Shown piece after piece: positions 1 to 5,449 of a stretch of DNA of 6,303 bases; within the stretch, counting starts at the first letter, position 1, and the number at the start of each line of letters is the position of its first letter. Under the pieces are notes generated by a model. The model made no database searches. It was given only the letters and a program-made list of their open reading frames with translations, and had not been told where the DNA came from. The stretch comes from Anaerolineales bacterium (lineage in GTDB: Bacteria; Chloroflexota; Anaerolineae; Anaerolineales; Villigracilaceae). The stretch covers positions 1-6,303 of the forward strand of contig JADGQD010000121.1 in assembly GCA_017882065.1 (NCBI GenBank), written 5' to 3'. Position numbers and translations under genes: made by a program.

Positions 1-1749
1 GCCATGGGCCGCAAACCGGCCGACCTGGTGCTGCGCAAGGGCACCTGGGTCTGCGTGCAATCCGGCGAGTTCGTGCCCGATACGGACATTGCCATCAAGG
101 ATGGCCGCATCGCCTACGTTGGCCCGGATGCCTCCCACACCATCACGAAAGACACGCGGGTGCTCAACGCCGAAGGCAAGTATCTGGTGCCGGGTCTGCT
201 CGACGGGCACATGCATGTCGAATCGGGGATGTTGACCGTCACCGAGTTCGTGCGGGCGGTTCTGCCGCATGGCACCACCGGCATGTTCATTGACCCGCAC
301 GAGATTGCCAATATCTTCGGGTTGAAAGGCGTCAGGCTGATGGCGGATGAAGCCGCCCGCCAGCCGGTACACGTCTGGGTGCAGGTCCCCTCCTGCGTTC
401 CTTCCTCGCCCGAACTGGAGACACCCGGTGCGGAGATCACGCCTGAGGATGTGGCTGAGGCCATGCAGTGGGACAATATCATCGGCCTGGGCGAAATGAT
501 GAACTACCCCGGAGTCGCCGCGGCGGACTCAAAGATGCTGGCCGAAATGGAGACAACGCGTAGCGCCGGGAAAGTCATTGGCGGACACTACGCCTCCCCG
601 GACCTCGGGCGGGCGTTCCACGCTTACGCCGCAGGCGGCCCCGCAGACGACCACGAGGGCACCCGTCTTGAAGACGCGGTTGCGCGTGTCCGCCAGGGGA
701 TGCGGACCATGCTGCGCTATGGTTCGGCCTGGCATGATGTGGCCGCCCAGGTGACAGCCATCACCAAACTCGGCCTGGACTCGCACCGCTTCATTCTCTG
801 CACTGACGATTCCCATGCGGGGACGCTGGTCAACGACGGACACATGGACCGCGTTGTCCGGCATGCCATTGCCCAGGGGCTGCCCCCCATGACAGCGCTC
901 CAGATGGCCACAATCAACACCGCGGAGCATTTCGGCGTCAGTCTGCAGGTAGGCATGATCGCCCCCGGGCGCTGGGCCGATATTCTGCTGGTAGAGGACC
1001 TGAAGAATTTCCACGTCGAAGTGGTGCTGGCCCGCGGACAGGTGGCCGCCAAACATGGCAAACTTCTCATTGACCTGCCGAAGGTTGAGTATCCGGAGTG
1101 GGTCACACAGTCTGTTCATCTCAAGCATGCCCTCAAAGCGGATGATTTTCGCTTGCGGACAACCTTGAAAGTTGAACGAGTAATATGTAATGTAATTGGC
1201 GTCATCGAGAACCAGGCGCCGACGAAACATTTGCAGATGACGTTGCCGGTCAAAGACGGTGAGATTCAATTGCCACCGGGGCTGGCCAAAGTAGCGGTCA
1301 TTGAGCGCCATCACAAGACCGGCATCGTGCAAATCGGACTTGTCAGCGGTTTCGGTTTCACTGAAGCATGTGGCATCGCTTCCACCGTTGCCCATGACTG
1401 CCATCATATGCTGGTGGTTGGTACAAACGAAACAGATATGGCGATTGCCGCCAACAAACTGGCCGAAATCGGCGGCGGACAGGTGGTGGTGAAAAAAGGC
1501 AATGTCATCGGCCTGATTGAATTGACCATCGGCGGGCTGATGTCCACCGAGAAGGCCGAAAAGGTAGCTAAAAAAGCCAACACCATTCTGGAAGGCTTCC
1601 GTGCTTGCGGAAGTGCTCTCAACAACCCGAACATGACCATGAGTCTGCTGGCGCTGGTGGCCATCCCCGAAATGCGTATCTCGGACAAAGGCCTGGTGGA
1701 TGTGGTCCACTTCACTTTTAGACCGGTCATTGCACGTCCCGCGGAATAG
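1..1749 (+). CDS. ade: Adenine deaminase (5' end possibly outside the window)
   Basis: Adenine deaminase (EC 3.5.4.2) hydrolyses adenine to hypoxanthine and ammonia in the cytoplasm (purine salvage/catabolism). Counting from the ATG at position 4 (581 residues), an amidohydrolase domain spans about 8-355 and the family-specific C-terminal domain about 385-575. Visible metal-site motifs are HMH at 69-71, DPHE at 97-100, GLGEMMN at 161-167, GGH with H195, DDHE with H217, and TDDSH at 267-271, all matching the family pattern of HxH, Glu, two His and Asp. The C-terminal GGLMS (510-514) and DKGLVDV (561-567) are also typical. The family's usual GHAP motif reads GHYA here. The frame is open to the window edge, and A-MGRKPADLVL aligns with the internal family segment xARGxxPADLVL, so the ATG at 4 may be internal and some 10-20 residues may lie upstream. 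It ends 9 bp before the regulator gene, suggesting one operon. The family call is firm; adenine as the only substrate is inferred from the family. Confidence 0.92.
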   Translation, partial: AMGRKPADLVLRKGTWVCVQSGEFVPDTDIAIKDGRIAYVGPDASHTITKDTRVLNAEGKYLVPGLLDGHMHVESGMLTVTEFVRAVLPHGTTGMFIDPHEIANIFGLKGVRLMADEAARQPVHVWVQVPSCVPSSPELETPGAEITPEDVAEAMQWDNIIGLGEMMNYPGVAAADSKMLAEMETTRSAGKVIGGHYASPDLGRAFHAYAAGGPADDHEGTRLEDAVARVRQGMRTMLRYGSAWHDVAAQVTAITKLGLDSHRFILCTDDSHAGTLVNDGHMDRVVRHAIAQGLPPMTALQMATINTAEHFGVSLQVGMIAPGRWADILLVEDLKNFHVEVVLARGQVAAKHGKLLIDLPKVEYPEWVTQSVHLKHALKADDFRLRTTLKVERVICNVIGVIENQAPTKHLQMTLPVKDGEIQLPPGLAKVAVIERHHKTGIVQIGLVSGFGFTEACGIASTVAHDCHHMLVVGTNETDMAIAANKLAEIGGGQVVVKKGNVIGLIELTIGGLMSTEKAEKVAKKANTILEGFRACGSALNNPNMTMSLLALVAIPEMRISDKGLVDVVHFTFRPVIARPAE

Positions 1750-1758
1750 GATCAAGGT

Positions 1759-2472
1759 ATGAGTCATCATCCATTTCGACGCCTGCAAAGCGAACTGGCG
1801 GAGATGATCAATTCGCTCCCTGCCGAGACCCGCCTGCCTTCTGAGCCAACTCTGGCGAAGCAGTTGGGAGTCTCGCGCGCCACGTTGCGCGAGGCCATGC
1901 GTTCTTTCGAGGGTCAGGGAATGATCCGCCGTCGTCAGGGCGTTGGGACCTTCGTTGTCGCCAAAGTCCCGGTGATGGATACCGGCCTGGAGGTCCTGGA
2001 GAGCATCGAGACGATTGCCCAGCGTTCCGGCCTGACGGTCAGGATGAGCGAGTTGCAGGTCCAGCAAGTTGCGTCAGACGAAGGACTGGCTGCAGTGCTG
2101 AATCTGAAGGTTGGCGCGGACCTGACGCGTGTCGCGCGCATCATCTTTACCGACCAACGCCCGATCGCCTATCTGGTGGACACCCTACCGATGGACATCC
2201 TGGCAGTTGACGAGCTTCGGTCCGGCTTCACCGGTTCGGTGCTGGACCTGTTACTGCGCCGCGGCGACCCGAAGCTGATCCAGTCCCGAACCGAGATCAA
2301 GGCCATCGGGGCCACTTCGGAAGTGGCGCGCGCCCTGCAAATCCAGCGCGAGGATGTCCTGCTCCAGTTTGCGGCCCAGCTCTATTCTGAGGACAGCCGT
2401 GTGGTGGACTATTCCATTAGTTATTTCCTGCCCGGTTATTTCCGCTTCCACGTGGTGAGACGGGTGGGTTAA
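1759..2472 (+). CDS. GntR-family (HutC/UTRA-type) transcriptional regulator
   Basis: A DNA-binding one-component regulator of 237 aa, a normal length for the HutC subfamily. The N-terminal winged helix (about residues 6-68) carries the GntR signature LPSEPTLAKQLGVSRATLRE (26-45) and the wing RRRQGVGTFV (57-66). Residues about 75-235 form the UTRA small-molecule-binding domain, ending in the typical DYSISYFLPGYFRFHVVRR. UTRA regulators usually repress a catabolic operon until its substrate or an intermediate binds. The gene lies 9 bp after ade and 55 bp before the first transcarbamylase, so it is probably a local, self-contained regulator of this purine/ureido operon; the effector cannot be read from the sequence. 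The start at 1759 has a weak site (AGGA, 1748-1751) overlapping the ade stop codon, so translational coupling is likely. The two CACGTG palindromes just downstream are a candidate operator. Confidence 0.9.
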   Translation: MSHHPFRRLQSELAEMINSLPAETRLPSEPTLAKQLGVSRATLREAMRSFEGQGMIRRRQGVGTFVVAKVPVMDTGLEVLESIETIAQRSGLTVRMSELQVQQVASDEGLAAVLNLKVGADLTRVARIIFTDQRPIAYLVDTLPMDILAVDELRSGFTGSVLDLLLRRGDPKLIQSRTEIKAIGATSEVARALQIQREDVLLQFAAQLYSEDSRVVDYSISYFLPGYFRFHVVRRVG

Positions 2473-2477
2473 CCATG

Positions 2478-2498
2478 TCACGTGTGCGAAATCACGTG
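2478..2498. promoter_or_regulatory. Paired CACGTG palindromes, candidate operator
   Basis: The 55-bp gap between the regulator and the first transcarbamylase holds two copies of TCACGTG (2478-2484 and 2492-2498), 14 bp apart start to start. Each contains the perfect palindrome CACGTG, separated by 8 bp. Such a repeated dyad beside a GntR gene is a reasonable binding site, for this regulator or another. It is not the GT-N-TA-N-AC type core often reported for HutC-like regulators, and no clear -35/-10 pair is visible in the gap, so the function is only inferred. Confidence 0.35.
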
Positions 2499-2517
2499 CA
2501 ATCTTCTTATTTACCCC

Positions 2518-2522
2518 GGAGG
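2518..2522 (+). promoter_or_regulatory. Strong ribosome binding site of the first transcarbamylase
   Basis: GGAGG lies 5 nt before the ATG at 2528 and fixes this start codon. It is much stronger than the site of the preceding regulator gene, so the enzyme is probably made at higher levels from the same message. Confidence 0.8.
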
Positions 2523-2527
2523 TAAAA

Positions 2528-3484
2528 ATGCGTAGTTTTGCTGGTCGGGACATCCTGTCCCTCAAAGATTTCGAAAGGCAAGAATTCTTCCGCGTTTTCG
2601 ACGTTGCGGCTGAACTTGAGCCGATTGCCGTAAGCCGCCGTAACAGCGACCTGCTGGCTGAAAAGACCCTGGTGACGGCCTTCTATCAGCCGTCCACCCG
2701 CACACGCCTGGCGCACGAGGCGGCCATGCACCGCCTGGGCGGTCACGTGACCGGTTTCGCGGATGCCAAGATGACGCGTGCCGGTGACTTCTACCAGGAG
2801 TCGATCAAGGATACCGTCAAAATGCTGGAGTTCTACGGCGACGTTATTGTGATGCGCCACTTCACGCAGGGCGCTCCGCACGAAGCGGCCAAATGGGCCT
2901 CGATCCCGATCATCAACGGCGGCGACGGCTGGGGCGAGCATCCCACCCAGATTCTGACCGACCTGTACACTGTGTTGAAAGAAAAAGGCACCATTGACGG
3001 TCTCACCTGGCTGGCAGTCGGTGATATGCGCATGCGCACAATGCACTCGCTTGGCTATGCTCTGAGCCAATTCGACTGCCCGATCACATTTGTCTCCCCG
3101 CCGGATATGGCACTGACCGACGAGTTCAAAGCCGAACTCAAGCAGTTCAGCGTCAACTTCCGCGAGGTCGAGCACGTTGAGCAGGCGATTGCTGAGGCGG
3201 ATGTTATCCTGGTCGAGCCGGTCGTCCAGCCAGATTACACCAAATCCCGCGATGAACGCGCCGGGAAAGACGTGGGTCTCACACCCGCCAACTACAAGAT
3301 AACGCGCGAACTGCTGGAGAATAAAGCCAAATCGGACGCCATTCTCCTGCACTCCCTGCCGCGCATGGACGAGGTCCCGACCGATGTGGACATCACCCGC
3401 TGGTCGCGCTATTGGCAGGAAGCCTTCAACGGCGTTGTCATACGCATGGCCTTGCTGGCGCTGGTTCTGGGTGCGATGGAGTAA
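2528..3484 (+). CDS. Aspartate-carbamoyltransferase-like transcarbamylase with altered active site
   Basis: A 318-aa protein of the aspartate/ornithine carbamoyltransferase fold, close in length to the PyrB catalytic chain (about 310 aa). Carbamoyl-phosphate-side motifs are present: STRTR (56-60), VMRH with R110, and HPTQ (138-141). The C-terminal part also follows PyrB: GDMRMRTMHSL (165-175, the R170 position matching E. coli R167) and LPRMDEVPTDVD (277-288). Aligned by eye to remembered E. coli PyrB, the essential 80s-loop Lys84 becomes Tyr89 (YQES for KGET), Ser80 becomes Ala85, the aspartate-binding Arg229 appears replaced (VEPVVQ at 229-234), and HPLP becomes HSLP (275-278). An ordinary aspartate transcarbamylase role in pyrimidine synthesis is therefore doubtful. 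With ade, a YgeW-like enzyme and carbamate kinase nearby, a catabolic transcarbamylase acting on an unknown ureido compound is more likely (inference). Genome annotation would probably call it aspartate carbamoyltransferase. No pyrI or other pyrimidine gene is adjacent. Confidence 0.85.
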   Translation: MRSFAGRDILSLKDFERQEFFRVFDVAAELEPIAVSRRNSDLLAEKTLVTAFYQPSTRTRLAHEAAMHRLGGHVTGFADAKMTRAGDFYQESIKDTVKMLEFYGDVIVMRHFTQGAPHEAAKWASIPIINGGDGWGEHPTQILTDLYTVLKEKGTIDGLTWLAVGDMRMRTMHSLGYALSQFDCPITFVSPPDMALTDEFKAELKQFSVNFREVEHVEQAIAEADVILVEPVVQPDYTKSRDERAGKDVGLTPANYKITRELLENKAKSDAILLHSLPRMDEVPTDVDITRWSRYWQEAFNGVVIRMALLALVLGAME

Positions 3485-3495
3485 TTTCACCACGA

Positions 3496-3539
3496 CCCCC
3501 AGAGAACCCCCAAAGAACCCCCAAAGAACCCCCAAAGAA
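3496..3539. repeat. Four tandem 11-bp C-tract repeats
   Basis: Four head-to-tail copies of CCCCCARAGAA (3496-3506, 3507-3517, 3518-3528, 3529-3539). The first copy has AGAGAA and the other three are identical with AAAGAA. The - strand thus has four G5 tracts with 6-nt loops, which fits the consensus for an intramolecular G-quadruplex; the + strand could form an i-motif. The array starts 12 bp after the transcarbamylase stop codon and is immediately followed by a G-rich array, so the transcript could also fold C tracts onto G tracts. Confidence 0.9.
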
Positions 3540-3541
3540 CG

Positions 3542-3568
3542 GGGGCAGGCGGGGCAGGCGGGGCAGGC
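3542..3568. repeat. Three tandem 9-bp G-tract repeats
   Basis: Three perfect head-to-tail copies of GGGGCAGGC (3542-3550, 3551-3559, 3560-3568), preceded by one extra G at 3541 and followed by GGG at 3569-3571. On the + strand this gives four runs of three or more G separated by 5-nt CAGGC loops, again matching the G-quadruplex consensus. It abuts the C-tract array and leads straight into the inverted repeat. Confidence 0.88.
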
Positions 3569-3610
3569 GGGCACGAAGTTTAACGAAGGATTCTTTGAGC
3601 CTTCGTGCCC
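3569..3610. terminator. Perfect 10-bp inverted repeat, possible terminator or degenerate CACGAAG-type repeat
   Basis: GGGCACGAAG (3569-3578) is the exact reverse complement of CTTCGTGCCC (3601-3610), with a 22-nt loop between them. An alternative shorter stem, CGAAGG (3584-3589) with CCTTCG (3600-3605), competes for the same right arm. The segment after the stem (3611-3627) is T-rich but has no clean run of T, so a classical intrinsic terminator is not certain. The arms resemble the CACGAAGG-type intergenic repeats seen in many environmental genomes (from memory), here in decayed form. Lying after the first transcarbamylase, it could reduce transcription into the downstream genes. Confidence 0.55.
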
Positions 3611-3641
3611 TTCATGTTATGTTGTTTAGAGGCTTGGAACC

Positions 3642-3902
3642 ATGCCTGAAATGACCATCAAGGAATGGGCTGCTGCATACCGCGCGGTTAACGAGGCCGA
3701 GCGCGAGGAGTTAAAAATACGGCTTCCTCAAGAGAAGATTGAGGATAGTGTGCGTTCATATTTCGCGTTAAGCAAGTTCGTTTGTGCTCTTTCGGGAACG
3801 CCAGACGAACCTGAGGAACTACAAGAATCACGAGCCAAGTTCTACTTGGAATTGACTCACAGATGGACGTTATTAGCAAAGAGGTTGAGCCATGCTTTTT
3901 GA
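3642..3902 (+). CDS. Small hypothetical protein, first gene of a nucleotidyltransferase cassette
   Basis: A short 86-aa protein I do not recognise by function. It is rich in charged residues and looks mostly helical (IKEWAAAYRAVNEAEREELK at 6-25; RAKFYLELTHRWTLLAKRLS at 64-83). There is no signal peptide, membrane segment or zinc motif. AGAGG (3628-3632) sits 9 nt before the ATG and supports this start; the ATG at 3651 is an alternative. Its end overlaps the start of the broken nucleotidyltransferase gene by 11 bp, the arrangement of a translationally coupled pair. Small proteins preceding AbiEii/MNT-like nucleotidyltransferases are often toxin-antitoxin-like partners, but that role is an inference. 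Sampled 60-base lines here are about 40-45% G+C against about 58-68% in flanking genes, which suggests it was acquired separately from the operon. Confidence 0.65.
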   Translation: MPEMTIKEWAAAYRAVNEAEREELKIRLPQEKIEDSVRSYFALSKFVCALSGTPDEPEELQESRAKFYLELTHRWTLLAKRLSHAF

Positions 3903-4445
3903 TCCCGAAGCTTTACGGCGAGTGATTGATTTTCTCAATGAGCACCATTTACCCTATATGCTGATTGGAGGCTTGGCAATCTCCATTAGGGTGAAACTCG
4001 CGCGACCCGCGACGCTGATTTTAAGATCAGTATAGATATGCCGTTGGCTGATTTCCGAAAACTCGTGTTCGAGCATTTTTCAGAGCGGCCGACCAAGATT
4101 CCAAAGCACATGCTCAGTCCGCATGTCATCCATTTCTGGGCTTTGCCTGACGTGGCTGTGGATATATTGGTGAGTATCTTCGATTATGAGAAACAAGCCA
4201 TCGAACGAGCTATTGAAATGGACATCGAAGGTGTTCCAGCGCGCATCTGCACCCCGGAAGATCTTATCATCCACAAAGCCATAGCGGAACGCCTCAAGGA
4301 TTGGGGCGATATCGAAGGCATTCTCATGCGCCAACGCGGTAAACTGGACCTCGCTTACATCCGCAACTGGCTATCTCAATTTGCCGAAGCGTTGGAGAAA
4401 CCGGAGATTTTAACCCGCTTCAACCAATTATTCGAAACAACATAA
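3892..4445 (+). pseudogene. Nucleotidyltransferase (AbiEii/MNT-like) broken by a one-base frameshift
   Basis: Reading from the ATG at 3892 (GAGG at 3881-3884 as ribosome site) gives MLFDPEALRRVIDFLNEHHL, then YMLIGGLAISI, and the frame runs into TAG at 4033-4035. From 3990 a second frame continues as GETRATRDADFKISIDMP and stays open to TAA at 4443-4445. Joined, they make one protein of about 184 aa with the nucleotidyltransferase pattern GG-x-A, then RxTRDADF (the DxD metal site), then AVDIL with a third Asp, then the family's C-terminal TPEDLIIHKAIAERLKDWGD. Only two bases (AG, 3988-3989) lie where a codon is expected, usually Trp in SIWGE, so one base is missing around 3988-3991, next to a run of G. 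This is a real frameshift or a homopolymer sequencing error. The ATG at 4038 would give a 135-aa remnant without the GG motif and DxD site, so it should be inactive. Its substrate is unknown. Confidence 0.85.
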
Positions 4446-4450
4446 AGGAG
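4444..4450 (+). promoter_or_regulatory. Ribosome binding site of the knotted transcarbamylase
   Basis: AAAGGAG followed by six T, then the ATG at 4457 (spacing 6 nt). It overlaps the last two bases of the TAA stop codon of the broken nucleotidyltransferase, so the cassette is joined tightly to the downstream operon half with no spare promoter room. Confidence 0.8.
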
Positions 4451-4456
4451 TTTTTT

Positions 4457-5437
4457 ATGCAAACCTTTTTACATGGACGTGACCTGATCGGCGACCTGGA
4501 TTTTACGAAAGAAGAAGTCGAAACCGTCCTCGACGTGGCCTTCGACCTGAAACGCAAGCGCGCCCTGAATGAGCCGCATCCTTATCTGCGTGACAAGGTG
4601 CTGGCGATGTTGTTCTTCTTCTCGTCCACCCGCACACGCGGCTCATTCGAAGCAGGTATGGCCCAGTTGGGCGGGCACGGCGCGTTCATCGAGAGCAAGT
4701 CCACCCAGATTTCGCACGGCGATACGCCCAAGGAAATCGGCGAAATTTTTGGCCGCTACTATGATGGCATCGCCGTCCGTCACGTGGACTGGGGCATCGG
4801 CAATGGCTATCTCAATGCGGTCGCCAAGGCCTCGCGCGTCCCGGTGCTCAACATGCAATGCGACATCTATCATCCCTTCCAATGCCTGGCCGACCTGATG
4901 ACCATTGTCGAGAAAAAAGGCCGCGACCTGCGCCGTAAGAAGATGGTTGTTTCGTGGGCCTACGCGTCTTCGTACCAGAAACCGATGTCTGTCCCGCAGT
5001 CGCTCATCCTGCAAATGCCGCGTTTCGGTCTGGATGTGGTATTAGCGCACCCGCCGGAGTTCAGATTGATGCCTGAGATTATGGAACAAGCCCAGGAACA
5101 GGCGCGCAAGTTTGGCGCTGGCTTTGAAGTAACGGATGACATGGAAGCCGCTTTCAAAGATGCGGATATCGTCTATGCCAAGTCGTGGGGCGCGATGGTC
5201 CACACTCCGGACCCGGAAGAGGGTGCCAAGATCATCAAGAAGTACTCGCACTGGATCACCGACGAGCGCAAGATGGCTCTTGCCAAACCGGATGCAATCT
5301 ACATGCACCCCCTGCCCGCTGACCGCAACATCGAGGTCACGGATGGCGTAATGGACGGGCCGCAGTCTGTGGTGTATGATGAAGCCGAGAACCGCATGCA
5401 TGCCCAGAAGGCCGTCATGGCCTTAACCATGGGTTAG
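4457..5437 (+). CDS. ygeW: Knotted, YgeW-like (ornithine-carbamoyltransferase-family) transcarbamylase
   Basis: A cytoplasmic transcarbamylase of 326 aa. Carbamoyl-phosphate motifs are STRTR (57-61), TQISHGDTPKEIGEIFGRYY (83-102), AVRHVDW with R108, and HPFQ (139-142). SWAYASSYQKPMSVPQS (166-182) matches the proline-rich loop of the knotted branch that includes N-acetyl- and N-succinyl-ornithine transcarbamylases and YgeW, and YAKSWGAM (240-247) replaces the SMG motif that ordinary ornithine transcarbamylases use to bind ornithine. The C-terminal catalytic motif is HPLP (284-287), not HCLP. Automated annotation may call it ornithine carbamoyltransferase (argF), but the missing SMG motif argues against ornithine. 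YgeW occurs in purine/urate-degradation clusters with diaminopropionate and hydantoin enzymes; its exact substrate is unsettled to my knowledge. The stop overlaps the next gene's ribosome site and carbamate kinase starts 12 bp later, which supports a carbamoyl-phosphate-producing direction. E. coli YgeW is longer (about 396 aa from memory), mainly at the N-terminus. Confidence 0.82.
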   Translation: MQTFLHGRDLIGDLDFTKEEVETVLDVAFDLKRKRALNEPHPYLRDKVLAMLFFFSSTRTRGSFEAGMAQLGGHGAFIESKSTQISHGDTPKEIGEIFGRYYDGIAVRHVDWGIGNGYLNAVAKASRVPVLNMQCDIYHPFQCLADLMTIVEKKGRDLRRKKMVVSWAYASSYQKPMSVPQSLILQMPRFGLDVVLAHPPEFRLMPEIMEQAQEQARKFGAGFEVTDDMEAAFKDADIVYAKSWGAMVHTPDPEEGAKIIKKYSHWITDERKMALAKPDAIYMHPLPADRNIEVTDGVMDGPQSVVYDEAENRMHAQKAVMALTMG

Positions 5438-5442
5438 GAGGA
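5436..5442 (+). promoter_or_regulatory. Ribosome binding site of carbamate kinase
   Basis: AGGAGGA begins inside the TAG stop codon of the upstream transcarbamylase and lies 7 nt before the ATG at 5450. It is a near-ideal site, fixes the start, and implies coupled, high-level translation of the kinase. Confidence 0.85.
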
Positions 5443-5449
5443 ACATTTC

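Noticed and set aside
529..2067. A 512-codon open frame on the - strand across ade and the regulator gene
   Set aside because: It is antisense to two well-recognised genes, crosses their boundary, has no recognisable domain and is explained by high G+C at third codon positions.
3496..3571. A CRISPR-like array
   Set aside because: The units are 9 and 11 bp, directly abutting without spacers; these are simple tandem repeats.
2507..3574. A 355-codon open frame on the - strand across the PyrB-like gene
   Set aside because: It is antisense to a clear transcarbamylase and begins inside the tandem repeats, where its N-terminus reads as a low-complexity MPACPACPAC-like repeat.
3384..3654. Two overlapping + strand open frames running through the repeat spacer
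   Set aside because: They start inside the transcarbamylase gene out of frame and consist mostly of translated tandem repeats (Pro/Lys and Gly/Arg-rich), with no domain.
3485..4456. An insertion sequence or transposon
   Set aside because: There is no transposase frame, no convincing terminal inverted repeats at both ends and no target duplication that I could find; cassette insertion is only inferred.
4457..5437. Anabolic ornithine carbamoyltransferase (ArgF) for arginine synthesis
   Set aside because: The SMG ornithine motif is absent, the knotted-type loop is present and the neighbour is carbamate kinase; kept only as a likely automated label.
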